From Phytophthora colocasiae (taxonomy: Eukaryota; Oomycota; Peronosporomycetes; Peronosporales; Peronosporaceae): a DNA stretch of 64,000 nt. Below the pieces are notes generated by a model. That model had not been told where the DNA came from. It did no database searches and was given only the letters and a program-made list of their open reading frames with translations. How positions within the stretch are numbered: the stretch's first letter is position 1; the number at the start of each line of letters is the position of its first letter. The stretch lies in the NCBI GenBank assembly GCA_018806915.1, contig JAGKQI010000090.1, positions 1-64,000 on the forward strand. The letters are read 5' to 3'. Shown here piece after piece: positions 42,347-54,190 of this stretch. Position numbers and translations under genes: made by a program.

Positions 42347-44863
42347 TCATTCCCCACACCCAAGCCACTTCTCCTCCACTGGGTCACACTTTGGACCAAC
42401 TCCCCTTTGAATTTGCAAACGCCGTAAAGCGATGTAGTTGGCATCAGGATAACAGGAAAGCGCCTGGAATCGTGCATTGTAGCAGATACCTGTTCTGTTG
42501 GCTGAATATTGGCATTGTCGAAAAAGTCTCCCCCCACAAACGTCGATTGACTCTTTCGTGGGAAAAGTTGGGTAATCCAATCTGTCAAACGCGGATTCTT
42601 GACAAATTGTCGTCGAAAACTTGTCAAAACTCTTTGTGTGGCAGTCCTCCCGTGAAATGGAGCAACGGCTTCACTTGGGTTTGTTTCATTCGTAAGACAA
42701 GTCGCAGCGGGCGTAAGTAAAAAAGGATTCGCGACGCAGGAAGAATGTTTGAGGTCGCACTGACCAATGAATCCGTTGCAGCACATATTGCTGGGTCGGT
42801 AGATAACGAATTCCACGAGATTGCGGAGTGGTGCCATGTCCGGCATCTCCTTCAACCTCGGTATCAGAGTCAAAACGAGGCGTCGTAAGTTCGAAACGTT
42901 TTCGAAAGTTGGTAGACTACGCAGTTGAGGCATCCAAGCGATAACAAACGTCTGCAGCTGGGGAATGCCACTAAATGGGGGGAATTGTGTTACCCTTTCG
43001 TGAACTCCGAACTGAAGCATCGTCAACCTGGGTAAATTGCTGAATAAATCGTCGGGGAAGTTGGAGAGATTAGAATCGCCGTGTTTCCCTTCAATCTGAC
43101 TAGGAGAGATAAATAGCGTTAGATCTAATCCTATCAGATGTACAGCTATATAATGAACTTACAGTATTTCCAAGCTCTTGAACTCTTTCGTCCATGCTGG
43201 GATGTGTTGGGTTCCTGTGTACGTTAGCTGGCTAACATCTGATTAGTTTTTCCGTTACTATCATCGATAAGGATATAAGCTTACATGGACTTCAGATTCT
43301 GGCATTTGCGGAGTTCCTCTGGCCATTCAACCAATTGTCTGTTTGTAACTTGAAGTGATACCAGCATTCCAGAAGATGCCAAAGCTTTTACGGTGTCGGT
43401 TGCGTCAATGGGGTGTATCCACTCGTCGTAAGTCCTGGTGCAGTGTTGATGTCAATCAGAACGAGACAGGGACAGTGTTCATCGCTAGATTTCCAACGGT
43501 AGACGAATACGACGCACTCTGGATGCACCGAACAGAGCTGCGTGGAGTCTGAAATTGCCTTGTGCGAAAATACAAGGATTGCCAAGCTGAAGAGCACGAA
43601 TAAAGCCGTGAGAGCTTTCGGAACGGGTTTTTGGTGACTTGAAGGTTTCTGTACACGCACCAGCTTTACAACACCGCTAGACTCGTATTCTCGATGTCGA
43701 AGTAGCACGAGTACTTCGAGAACGCGCTCGACCCGATAGCAAAACGTCAAGTTCATCCCAATTCGTACCACAAAATCTATCAATGAATTGATCCGAAGCG
43801 AGTCGAAACTCACGCGAAAAAGCGCGATTTCCGATGGATCAGCAAAGACTCGGGCGAGATGCTCGAAACTGCCAGGGGGTAGTTTTTCGAGATAGGTCAT
43901 GTACACGTCCCGATCGAAATCGAAGTTCTGGTAGCAGTACAGCAGCGTCGCGATAGGATAGAGGACAGCACAACTCCAATCGAAGCTAGGACAGAACGAT
44001 TAAGCTCAGATATCGAGTATGCAGCTTCGAGAAATCGTTTTCAACGTACATGGAGTCAATCAGAACCTCTGTCAACGCTGAGAAGCGATCCGTCAGGACG
44101 TTTGCGACGCAAGAGAGTGAATTTACAGCTTGGAAGGCGGCAAACCCATACACTAGAGCGTCTGGACTCCCATTTTGCAGAAGTTGTTGAAGCATAACCG
44201 TCTCCAGACCCAAGTCAACTACCTTAAGGACTGCATTCTGCATCACTGATACACATTAGATTTTGATCGGCATTCTCAATGATTGTTTTACCTGTCACGC
44301 ACCCATCGCTTACGGTTTTCGCCTTCGAACGAGGTGATACCATCCCACCAAAGTCTCCACCACTTGTAGCTTGGTCCAACCACTCTTAGCCATGGGGACG
44401 ACTTCAGCAACGTTCGTTCTTGAGCTTGAAAACTCGAAGAAAATAACTTTTCACGCCACAGTAACATCCTCAGTATCACAAAAGTGTAGCACAATGCTAC
44501 AACGATCAACCCGACAGTCCCCACCCACGTCATCGTCGGATTTGGGTCATCAATTAACCAGAACTGCCCTTTATCATACGCACCAGTATCCATCAGGAAA
44601 TTCGCAGCCAGATTCGGTGCAAGCCCCACAAAGATCAAACAAACTGTCCACACGACACAAACGACCAGAACAAACAGCATGGGAACACCCGAAGCTCCAA
44701 ACGCCTGGTTAAATGAAAGTTTCTGGGTGGGTTTCGATCTCAATTTTCGCCTGCTTTCTTTCTCGAGGTGTTTTATGGTTGGTCCAGCTGGGAGGATCTG
44801 GTTCATCGCCTTCGGTCGGTCAGACACGAGGTCAATCTGAGTCCTGGTGGGCCAGGCTTTCAT
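42347..44863 (-). pseudogene. LRR-WLGC membrane protein, copy 3
   Basis: Exon 1 (start MKAWPTRTQIDL at 44863, to about 44303) has the NQILPAGPT motif and two membrane helices (VPMLFVLVVCVVWTVCLIFV, MTWVGTVGLIVVALCYTFV). Exon 2 (about 44244-44050) reads NAVLKVVDLGLETVMLQQLL and ends FSALTEVLIDSM. Exon 3 (about 43985-43290) has DVYMTYLEKLPPGSFEHLARVFADPSEIALF and a third membrane helix (ALTALFVLFSLAILVFS). LRR exons follow (LPRLTMLQFGVHERVTQFPPFSG; LRRLVLTLIPRLKEMPDM), then the cap (GICYNARFQALSCYPDANYIALRRLQI, GVGPKCDPVEEKWLGC). Frame breaks occur near 43435 (INTAP / TYDEWI) and near 42630. It is the best preserved of the four copies, so with two corrected bases it could be a gene. Confidence 0.75.
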
Positions 44864-44984
44864 GGTGTGAAGGCGAGTTGTCACGTACTCGTTCCTCACT
44901 ATCCTTCCAGTCGTGAAATGGCTGCTAGCCGTCCCGATGTATTTTCTGCTTCTGTTGTCCTGGCCAAAGTCAAAAATACTTAGC

Positions 44985-46455
44985 TCGCGGCTTAGATGAG
45001 AACACTTTTTCTTGTAGGATCACATCTTCAACCATCGTACTCAGAGCGATGACGTCGTCTTCATAGGAATCAATCACGAGGTTAGTTAGCAGCCCAATCT
45101 CGTTTTGTGGCATTGGTGCTGAATAGTCCACACGTTTGGGAACGATATGCACACAATTGTGCATAACACAACCTGAGAGATTGATCCCTGAATTGGGAGG
45201 GATTCGCTTGAGAACGCTCCAGCCAGTTTCGTCCGTGTACATTCCTGAAAACTCGTCTTCTCCACGGGACACAGAGCGCCACACAATAGCCAATCGATCA
45301 CGTTCTGAGTAGCACCGCATAACCATAACTGCATCCAGCCACGTATCCACTCCTCGACGTTTGCATTGGCTTCGGTACTTGACTGCAATTGTATCCTCAG
45401 GTCGTTCGATCTCTCCCTGGTACGAATGGTAGCAGTTATTACTGTACTGCCGCTTGACAGCATACCACATCGCCGACGACGTTTTTTCTCGAAAGCAAAC
45501 GGGATGAGATTGACGTCTTGGAGCTCAGCATACAGTTCATCCTGATCCTCAGGTCCATTTCTCGTCTTTACGTAAGCTTTCCTGAGCGAATCGTCCACTG
45601 ACATCTCCATACCATTCTGATGGAATACACCGTCCATCTGAGCGTACAGCCCATCCAGTTCGCTCAGGAACAGCTCGTACATACTGCTAGGGTCTTCACT
45701 GCCGAGGTACAGTCTCTTTTGGGGTGTTATGTCTTGAAATACTGACACATTTGGCCGCTTATGCAGCACTTGTTCCAGGGTCTGAGCCAATTGAATCCTG
45801 GTCCTTCTAGGATACTTTGAGTCTCTTTGTTCTCTGCTTCCAGCTTCTCCCCGTCCTTGGGCTTGACGTTGAGCGACTCAAGTTGCCAAATCTCGACCAT
45901 TAACCTTGGGACATCCTTGATAACTGTTTTTTCACCAATCAAGGCGCTAGATGAGCGTTTTCGAACGTGTAACACCTTCAATTCCCTCTCCAGCCCCACG
46001 ACCTTCATTCCTCAGGTATGCCAACTCATTTTGGAGTCGTTCTCGTGACGGATCTCCGCATTTTTCCAGTACTAGGGTTGGTACACTTTTTTCCTGTTCG
46101 ATTTTCTCCGTTGTTTATGTTGATTTGTAGCTGAAACTTGATAATTCTCAGGTTGAGTCCCATTTGGTTGACTTGATGGAGTTTGAGAAGATTCTGAAGC
46201 CTCTAAGGCCTTCAAAAGGTCTGCCGCTTCGTCTGGTGTCAATCTGACGGATTCGTCAGTATTGGAAGGGCTGTAACTTTCGCTACAGACTGAAGTGGAG
46301 AGTGTAGAAGAGCTCGATATATCCGTGAATGTACTGGTACAAAGCTCCTGGGTCGTGATCCCTGCGAACAGCGCTGTATCGTCCAAGAGAGGCATGGACG
46401 TCGACGCGTTCAGCTGTTCGTAAGCGTCTTCGTTCATTTTCACGGAATGAACCAT
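44985..46455 (-). pseudogene. M96/bZIP-like protein, frameshifted
   Basis: The minus strand holds a full family member in four frames. The N-terminal part starts MVHSVKMNEDAYEQLNAS (46455) and ends in a basic stretch (KQRRKSNRKKV). A coiled-coil part follows (VVGLERELKVLHVRKRSS). The middle reads MYELFLSELDGLYAQMDGVFHQNG, the family's 'LDxLYxQxDxVF' signature. The START-like tail reads MWYAVKRQYSNNCYHSYQGEIERPEDTIAVKYRS, then DRLAIVWRSVSRGEDEFSGMYTDETGW, to the end KPRAKYF at 44985. One break lies in a T6 run (plus strand 45482-45487); others are near 46070, 46010 and 45780. The protein is otherwise well conserved end to end, so the breaks may be recent or partly sequence errors. Confidence 0.65.
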
Positions 46456-46622
46456 AATCCAGGTACAAATTCTTTTTTAACCAATCAAAGTGAAGTTGAA
46501 GTTGATCTGACTAGCAAAAATGTAGCCATTATTCAATGCATTTTGAAAAATTGTAGTAAGACGTCGACATTAGAATAGAACTACCGATAGTTTTTATAAG
46601 AACTATTTCCATTCATAAAGTC

Positions 46623-47845
46623 ATGGCCAAGGAGACGACAGTGGTTCCTGATGGTGACATTGTCACCTCAAGTGTACCACCAGGCCTACAACAATTACTT
46701 CAAGGCATTAAATCCAATAAAAGTCTTAATCAAATCGTTCCAACAGGACCTACAGCTGAAGAATTAAAGCTCGAGAGTAGACGAATACTCGGTCGAGCAC
46801 AAGACGCTCTGTCATTTGGTGAAGCATTTGGTATTGTCGGTGCACCAATGTTGTTAATTCTAATTGTTTGCGTCGCCTGGACATCGTGGCTCGTTTTCTT
46901 GGCTCTCGTTCCGAACAAAGCAGCAAATATGCTCATGGACACGACTTCGTACGATAACGGGCAGTTTTGGCTGTTTAATGATGCGAATCCGCAAATAATT
47001 CTCGCTGGGGCTGTTGGCTTAATGATCGTGGACATTTGCTATTTACTGGTGACACTGAGGATGCTCTTCTGGCGTGATAAATTGTTCGGATCCGCATACC
47101 AGAGTCAACCAGCAATTAATATTGATTCATCATATTCTTGGATGAGATCGAGCGGCCCTATCTTCAAGCGACTATACCGTCTCTGGAATGAATTTACTGC
47201 ATTCGAAGGGAAGAACCGCAAGAAATGGGTACGTTCGAAGTGATAGTTTGTTTAGCTATAAAATTCTCATCATATTTTTGTTGAACACAGAATGCTCTTC
47301 TAAAGCTTTTTGACTTGGCTATGGAAATGGCCGTGTTGCGCCAGCTATTGCAGAGTGGAAGTCCTGCCAGTCTCACCTATGGGTTTGCTATTTTCCTGTC
47401 TGTTAATGCGTTGTCTTGCGTACTTGACAGATCGCTTTTCAGCACTAACAGAAGTCGTCATCGACTCTATGTAAGTCTCTTACTAAATTTGTAGACTATG
47501 CTGCAAAAATCTTCATAACTCACCATTTCCTGCTAGTTTTGATTTATCCGCAGCAGTTTTGTTCCCAATTGTGACACTTATTTACTGCTACTACAGCCAT
47601 CACCTTTCGATGCTTCGGACTATTTGAGTTTTCCGACAAAAGCAACAATCGAAATGTGTGATGGGAAACCATATCGACAGTGTTTTCTGCCTGGAAATCG
47701 CACTGGACTATGCTACAATACCCGCTTCCAAGTGTTATCATGTTTGGCTGATGATAACTACATTGCATTACGACGACTTCAGATCGAGAAGAACGTTGGG
47801 CCGAAATGCGACCCAATTGAAGAAAAATGGCTCGGATGTAAGTAA
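46623..47845 (+). pseudogene. LRR-WLGC membrane protein, copy 4 (LRR region deleted)
   Basis: Exon 1 (46623-47228, MAKETTVVPDGDIVTSS, motif NQIVPTGPT, two membrane helices, ending NRKKW) is intact. Intron 47229-47290 follows, then exon 2 (47291-47470, NALLKLFDLAMEMAVLRQLL), which has a small indel near 47425. Intron 47471-47536 follows, then exon 3 from 47537 (FDLSAAVLFPIVTLIYCYY). There the sequence jumps directly to the C-terminal cap: DYLSFPTKATIEMCDGK, GLCYNTRFQVLSCLADDNYIALRRLQI and EEKWLGCK, ending at 47845. About 1.5 kb containing the third helix and all LRRs, present in copies 2 and 3, are missing. It is the only copy on the plus strand. Confidence 0.75.
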
Positions 47846-48209
47846 TGTTTGGCTGTAGACTGAATGACAGGAAAAATATGCTCTACATTAATGACATTGG
47901 TATGGTATAACACGATGACTCACCTGAGACTCACCTCAAAAAATATTTAAAAAAAATAAAAGTATTTAAGGTTTAGGTGAGTTACAGTCATTCTGACCAA
48001 CCCACTAGGGATAGGTCCATTTATTAACGTCTAATTGGCATTGTATCACGTTGTCTCCATTCCCATCAGCAGACTCTTCCTCGCTTCGTTGTGCGTGCTA
48101 CAGGTCTCCGATAACGCCGCGACGTGGCTCATCGTCTTCTCCGTGTTCTTGCGCGTATAATGATACCCTTTTCACCTTTTAGAACCTCGTGGGGGCCGAT
48201 ATTTTGATC
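47846..48209. repeat. Short imperfect palindrome in an intergenic region
   Basis: Between about 47918 and 47994 a GACTCACCT motif (twice) is mirrored by AGGTGAGTTACAGTCA around an A/T-only centre (AAATATTTAAAAAAAATAAA). This gives a MITE-like foldback about 75 bp long. No gene was seen in the remainder, which is the upstream region of the next gene. Confidence 0.5.
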
Positions 48210-49903
48210 ATGGAAGGAGACTCACAGACGCTAAATACGGATTTCCTGCAAGACCTCGATATGTGGCTTCTGCAGGGTGGTTCAGCGTCCCCTGTAATGA
48301 ACAGGCATATCTTAGACGTGAACGCAGCTAATGCAGCCATTCCCAGCCTCGACGCTGCTTTATTGACACCTACAGCTCCAATTCCAAGTTCGGATAAAAC
48401 ACAAGCAGATAACAGCTTTGTGGCAGCTTTATCTGATGCTATGATGCCCTGGACAGCTTTATCAGCAGTTCCACCATTAGAGAATGACTCAGTGACTCTC
48501 CCACTGGCTGTTCCGACGCCTCCACCGTCTCAAGAACCTGTAAAACCTACTCAGAAGAAGCCTACGAGAACGAGGAAAGGACGTCCTCCTGCTTCAGCTA
48601 AAGCGACGGAGCTGTCGACATTGGAACCTCCACAGAAGAAAGGGAAACCCAACAAAAGTACAAGCCAAAGACAGAAGGAGGAGCTCGCGTACTTGAGAGA
48701 GAAGTCACAAGAGTTGGAAGTCCAATTGACTTCATTGAGACAGAAAAATAGAGAGGAATTGGAGAGGCAACAGCGAGAGGAGGAGCAGAAGCAGGCAGAA
48801 AACGATGGAGAAATGTCGACAGTCATTGTGACAAGAAGTTTGGATGACTTTGGAGCCCCTTTGCCTGAAGTCTCTCTTTGGGAACGAATTGCCAAGCGTC
48901 AGCGAGAAGAGAAGGCCAAAGCGGAAGTGGAGAATGTGAAGCTTAGGGAGATGGTTCAAAGTCAAATGCGGCTGGTCAAGAGCTTCGAGAGGCTGCTACG
49001 TAAACGAAAGGTACGTTGATACTGAACCGAGAGGTGATAATTGAGAAGATTAACGACTTCTTTTATGTGTAGATTTGGGATCAGCTACAGGAAAAGAATG
49101 CAGACGCTGGAGAAGAAAGTCGCAAGGAGGAAGAAGTTCTGGAAGAAATGGTACAGGATGTGGATTCTCGGTATCCACATGTGGATAAAGTGTTGAACGA
49201 GAACGGATTAGGCGAGGCAGATCCAGCGGTAAACGTTGGTGATGATGCCAATATGAAATATTCGCCAACGGAGGGCATGTATCTTGAGTACAAGGAGAAG
49301 AAGTACATGCCTTTCGACTATAAAACTCTGGATAATGTCGTCTGGCGATTGTTTGGCGAAGGGAAGCTCAAGCTTGAAGACAGTCAGTTGACTATTCTCA
49401 AGAGTACAGACGAAATGCTGTACTCGAGAACAGTTCTCCCGTTATCTAAAAAGGCTTCGAACGCAATTGAGACCAAGGGAGTGGTGAATTCCGTCGGGCT
49501 ATCCGTCATGAAGCGCTTTAATGAGGAGAACCGAATGAAGTACGTATGGTTCGCCAAAACAAGTGTGAAGAGTCCAGGCGATAACGGCAATTCCCCAGTA
49601 CTTCTCGTCCAAAAAGGATGCGCGGTGATGGAGCCAGCAACACTCCCAGACGGATCTCCTGGATGCGCCATCCGTAGTTACACAAGCTCAGTGCCCACAC
49701 TGGCAGGTCAACCTTCAGGAGATGATCAAGAAGCACAACACCGTGAAGTTGGAGGCTTAACGGAGATGGTCTTCGCAGCGTATCAGCAGAGCCGACAGAG
49801 TATTAACCAGACCCTTGAAAACCTTGTGTTGGATGAAATGATGGCGAAGAACGCAGCGTCGACTCCTACTACATCAATTGCAGACACCGACGTCAGCGTG
49901 TAG
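48210..49903 (+). CDS. M96/bZIP-like protein, intact
   Basis: Two exons (48210-49010 and 49073-49903) joined at a GTACGT...GTAG intron give 543 residues, starting MEGDSQTLNTDFLQDLDMWL. The N-terminal 110 residues are Pro/Ala/Ser-rich. A basic stretch (KKPTRTRKGRPPASAK, KKGKPNKSTSQRQKEEL) precedes a heptad coiled coil (LAYLREKSQELEVQLTSLRQ), and a second helix-rich part is WERIAKRQREEKAKAEVENV. Exon 2 carries the START-like C-terminal half (YKEKKYMPFDYKTLDNVVWRLF, MKRFNEENRMKYVWFAKTS, ending TTSIADTDVSV). No break is seen. A DNA-binding regulator is suggested by the basic/coiled-coil part only. Confidence 0.75.
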
Positions 49904-50465
49904 TCAGCCATCTTGATTGTGTGCCATATTCTGGACTCCAGAGTCTGGACCAGACTGGAGGCTATCGGTATCATCAACAATGCATATGCATAATCGAAGG
50001 AGACGAGGCGTCGTGGTCCCAGGCATTGTTGACGTTGGAAAGCTCTGGAAGCTACGCTTAAAAACAGCTACGAATGGAAACAAAACAATATTTAGAGACG
50101 TCATGGTGAAAGTCTCTGCGATTCTTTTCCTGAACGTCTAAGGTTTGAATTTCGTGGTTGGCTGCAGCAGCTGGGGAACGTTTTCATGCCGTGGGTCTGA
50201 GTCTAAAGAAACGTGCCGGTGTTGTGTTGTAGCTGCACTTGCTGCAACGAACCAAGGAGTTCTGTCACAGAATTCTGTGGCTCTGAGCTACCGGTAGTGG
50301 CTCATAATCTTCCTGGTCTCGATCTGTTCCCGATGGCCTTGCTACACTACATGTATCAAGTTTGCTGGCAAGCGAAACGAGCAAGCGCTGGAATGCTTAT
50401 ACATGTACCGATTGACAATGCAACAACTTAGGGATGTTGAAACACACCGAAATGACTAATGGACG
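49904..50465. other. Intergenic, nothing recognised
   Basis: Only short frames. No repeat with defined ends, RNA gene or protein similarity seen. Confidence 0.5.
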
Positions 50466-50945
50466 CAATCGACGACAGAATACGAAAAACACCGAAAGGT
50501 AAGTCCGACTTACTAAGTCGTACAGCACCCAACGATGTACAATGCCACTGAGATGGGCGTGGACATGGACGCTGTTTGGCACAACGCACACAAAGCAAAG
50601 ACGTGGCTGCCTGCCATTGGTGTAGAGGGTTAGGTGTCACAGAGGAGGTCGCTCCGGCTCCAGACAAAAGATTTTGCGCCAGGAGCTTCAGCTGCATCAG
50701 GACGGGAGGTTGTGTGGGACGCAGCTCGCCACGACGGCGCCACGAAGGGTTTGTTGCGCGGGGCAACCTGCTTGAGGAAAGGAACGAACAGTGCAGGGGA
50801 AGTGTGTGGGATGTGGCGCGTCGTGGTGGAGCTGCATTTGGGAATTCGCGCGGGGTAAACTGATGCAAGCGTTGCTTCCTGGTGCCAAGGACGGATGGAG
50901 AGGAGACCAACAAGAGCACGAATCAGCAAGAGCTGTAGGTGCATT
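50466..50945 (+). pseudogene. Possible fragment of a CDCA7-like (4CXXC R1) zinc-finger gene
   Basis: In the plus strand CHWCRGLGVTEEV, then APDKRFCAR and, further on and in another frame, QGKCVGCGASWW recall the CxxC clusters of the CDCA7-type zinc-finger R1 domain. That domain is a chromatin factor in eukaryotes. Frames are broken and the Cys spacing is incomplete, so this may be a coincidence. Confidence 0.2.
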
Positions 50946-50997
50946 TAGAAAAGGTGATGAAGCTCTCTGATCATTCGTTTACGTGCGATTTCTAACA

Positions 50998-52877
50998 TTA
51001 ATCTCTGTATAAAGCCGTACTGTTGCTGTTAGGCCTTCCTGCTAGTTGATGCTGGCTTTGAGCACGAAGCACCTTGTTGGCACCACGATAGGCCAGCTTC
51101 TTACGCTTCGAGAGGTCAAGCAGCCCTCGCACATGCAGAGCGAACACAAGGTGTGTGCACACACCAAACTTTAGATGATAGTCGCAAGGGCAATGATGAC
51201 GCAGTACATCGACACACCAGCCTTCACCTGGCATACCGCGCACTTCGGCACGCGCTGTCTGGACGCTGAGGCGGGACGTGACAGGTAATGCTTCGTTGGT
51301 GCGACGGGCTAGCGGGTCATACACTCGATCGCAAAGCTCCGACGCCACGTACACATGGTCTTCTAATGTTGTAGGCGCGTCATTAAGCAAAAACGCCACT
51401 CGAGATCGGCCTGAGACAAGCTCGCGTATCTTGTGAGCTCGCTCAAGTTCACGGGCACGTCGTACGAGGACAGGAGAAGGGGTGACTTCTGTGGCGAATG
51501 GCTTCTCCTTTAAAATTTCCGTGCGGCAGCACTGTAGCAGTTGCTCTATCAGTGCACCCATTTTGAGGCGCGAGTGCAAGGTATAGTCGCGCTTCAGGGC
51601 TCTGTTGTACTGCTCGACGGGGTTATTGGTAGTGGCGAAGCCTGGACGAGTGTAGAAAATTTGCCACCGGTGGAACCTGCTGTCCAGCCATTGCTTCTTA
51701 AAGTACGCAGTGAAGTTCGAGAGCCTTGTGTCTTCCTCCCAGCCAGACAGAAGCTTCGCCTTCTTTTCAGCATACGCGCCCGCAGTAGCAGTAAAGTGCA
51801 GGTCAGCAATGTCGCGCATTACACGAGCAGCAAGCAAAGACTCCAGTGCACGTGTCTTTTCGTGAACCTTTGCCAGCACGTGAAAGTAGCACATCAAACC
51901 AATTGGTTTGGCTCCTTCAATAGAGGTGGAGAAAACTTCTTCGACGCCATTCAGTTGAGCTTCGTCCGCATCAACCATGACGAAACGAGGTGCGAGGTCA
52001 TGTCCAGTCACAGATCGGAATACTCGTTTCAGCGCTGACAGAGCTTCTACGTATTGAACCTTCGTCCGTTGTGAAGAGATGAACACAGCGAGGAGATGGA
52101 AAGTTCTCATGCAGTCGGAAATCCCGACAACAATTACAGGATAGTTGACCTGATTGAGCTTGAATGTGGCATCCACGTGTAAGACGTGAGCTGCTGGCAC
52201 TTGATCATATCGTTGCATAAATTTTTTTGAGGAGAGCCCCACAACAAACGGATCCGTGTCGGTGCCAGTGCCTATAACCGGACGGCCATCCACATCCGTA
52301 TTCCACGTGAAAGTGAAGCCTTCAGACAAATCTTCTTGGCCCGTAAAGCCCCTCTCTCGGACTAAGTTGGACACATCGTCCCAGAAGTCACTGCCACCTA
52401 AGTGGGCAGCGCGATAATGATGAACAAAGCGCTGCACCACAGCGAGAGATGGCAAGCTGCCCTGGTTAAGGTTGAAGCGGCGGAGAAGTGCGTTTCGAAT
52501 CCTCATGGGGCGGTGGTTGTGCGTCGCCATTTCCCTGGCAACCGCTTTCATTGGGTCCGACAGCCGGATGTGCCTCTCCGGCCGGCGAGGGGATTCATGG
52601 GCGCCAGCCTCCCCACAGTCATGATGTTCGGCACAGAACAGTGCTGGGTTTTCCCTCTCCACTTGCAGCGAGTGTACGGGATGTCGTTGGCGCACGCCTC
52701 GCAGGAGCAGCGAAGCAGCCGCACCCTCATGTTGTGCGGCTCTGGAGCTGCACACAGAATGCATGGCGCAACATCGCTTTTCATGACAGCGGTAGCTTTG
52801 AACGTATCGAGCAGTAGGTTCGCGTCGTTTAGTGACAGGCTTTGGGCAAGGAGCATCCAGTCTAGTCGGCGAGGCAT
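50998..52877 (-). CDS. MULE-type transposase, copy 1, one frameshift
   Basis: The main frame (to 50998) carries the catalytic core: HVLHVDATFKLNQVNYPVIVVGISD (Asp 1), RFVMVDADEAQLNGVEEVF (Asp 2) and LMCYFHVLAKVHEKT. ATTNNPVEQYNRALKRDY holds the likely Glu. The SWIM finger is CPCDYHLKFGVCTHLVF. The N-terminus is in another frame (MPRRLDWMLLAQSLSLND from 52877, then CILCAAPEPHNMRVRLLRCS and CKWRGKTQHCS). The frames meet at a C4 run (52611-52614). The layout and sequence are the same as the intact paralogue at 56944-58797. No terminal repeats of this copy could be identified. It may be active if the frameshift is an assembly error. Confidence 0.8.
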
Positions 52878-53513
52878 TCTTGGGTTTAGTAGGCGAGCAG
52901 GCGTGTGGGGGCTTGGGTGCGGGTCCGTAGACTCAATAGGAACGTAGGCAAAAGCCAAGTGGTTAGCTATGGTGAATCGTACCGTGCTTCTAGAATGATT
53001 GGCTGTGGGCACTTGCAAATTTAGGTGACGCTGTCACATGTTTCAGTATAAATATGCTTATTTCGGTGCTACTGGTACTGTTTGTATACAATTCGTAGAT
53101 TTTGGTTAGATTTGATACGTTGTCGCAATCGACTAAGTGCAGCTTAGCATCATCGAGTGGAAAAGCCTCTGTGTGCTGTATGGACTCGCAACTCGTTCGC
53201 AAAGCTCATGCTGGAGCTTGGAATTTTTAGGTGATGGATGTTATGGAGAAATACTGATTGAGCAGCGCGCATGGCCGACTTTTCTTCAATTTGTTACGCT
53301 CCAGCAGTGTTGGCAACTGAGACCACCGTACAGTCGGCTTTAACTTCTACCCGTTGCAGCCTTTTGATACCGAAGAGTGAAACTTTGGCATGTACAGTGT
53401 ATGGGTCACGATCATAAATGACGGTCAAGAGGATTATGCAGAAACCTTCAACACTAGCAAACGGGAGATTGAAAGCTCAAAAGTGACAATACCACGACAA
53501 AGCTTGTAAGGCA
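52878..53513. other. Spacer between transposase copy 1 and the pogo-like fragment
   Basis: Contains the upstream region of the transposase. No recognisable gene or clear inverted repeats. Confidence 0.4.
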
Positions 53514-53937
53514 TTAGCCAGCTCTTCGTCGATTTTGTCTGCCCCTACATCTTCGTTTGAAAAGTCCGTGCGCTCGTCGAACACGTCGGTAGCGTTTTAG
53601 TTGCGCAGTCTTAGTTTTAGCAGCCATTTCCAAAATGTCAACCATCTTTGACTTCCAGCGTCTAATAACACGTGCTTTAGACTGATATGTCGTGCTAGCT
53701 GGGTCGATTCCAGGCCACAACGTCCGAATCACGACCCGCATTTCTCGGGTTTCGTACAGACGGAGTGCAGCAGCCTTGAAAGCGAAAGTCTCCGACGTCA
53801 GCTTGAGCTGCGTAGGTTTCCGGCCTCCGCCTCGCCACGACACCCGCATTCGAGTCCTTGTTCGCCGGCTTCTTCTCTATTCTGCGGTTGTTCTGGTTAT
53901 GCTGCACTGGCTTCAAGGAACTCGGGGCTGACACTTA
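53514..53937 (-). pseudogene. Pogo/CENP-B-like transposase leader, fragment
   Basis: Two frames on the minus strand join at about 53850. The first is MSAPSSLKPVQHNQNNRRIEK and the second contains LTSETFAFKAAALRLYETREMRVVI, then WPGIDPASTTYQSKARVIRRWKSKMVDI. This resembles the N-terminal helix-turn-helix part of pogo/CENP-B-type transposases common in oomycetes. No catalytic domain follows, so it is a truncated relic. Confidence 0.35.
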
Positions 53938-54025
53938 ACAAAACGGTGCAAATCCTACTTGTCCAACCCCCAATACACAGCTTTCATTGGTCAATATAGG
54001 GGGGTGACACTTGACAAATGCGGAC
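53930..54025. repeat. Directly repeated TGACACTTRACAAA motif, possible transposon end
   Basis: GGGGCTGACACTTAACAAA (about 53926-53944) recurs as GGGGGGTGACACTTGACAAA (about 53999-54018) and partly again as GGACACTTGACACC. It lies upstream of the pogo-like fragment and may be the subterminal region of that element. Confidence 0.4.
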
Positions 54026-54170
54026 ACTTGACACCGATACTACGGTATCTACGTGGATACGCATCGGAGCTCAGAGATCCATGGCATCTCCAATAATCTA
54101 CTTCGCAGTGGGGGGGTTCACACGGTGTGAATCAGAGAAAATATAAAGAATACCGAACCAGGCCTGAATA

Positions 54171-54190
54171 ACACATAAAATTTTATGTGT
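54171..54190. repeat. Perfect 20-bp palindrome ACACATAAAATTTTATGTGT
   Basis: Ten-base arms without spacer near the left end of the SET/MULE element, a few dozen bases inside another perfect inverted motif (TTCACAC-G-GTGTGAA, 54117-54131). Both could be transposase- or regulator-binding sites of the element. Confidence 0.8.

Noticed and set aside
49050..49308. Minus-strand frames opposite the M96/bZIP-like gene
   Set aside because: Antisense shadows of an intact spliced gene.
50428..50919. A 163-codon minus-strand frame
   Set aside because: Low-complexity Ser/Arg/Pro composition; the opposite strand gives a better, though weak, explanation.
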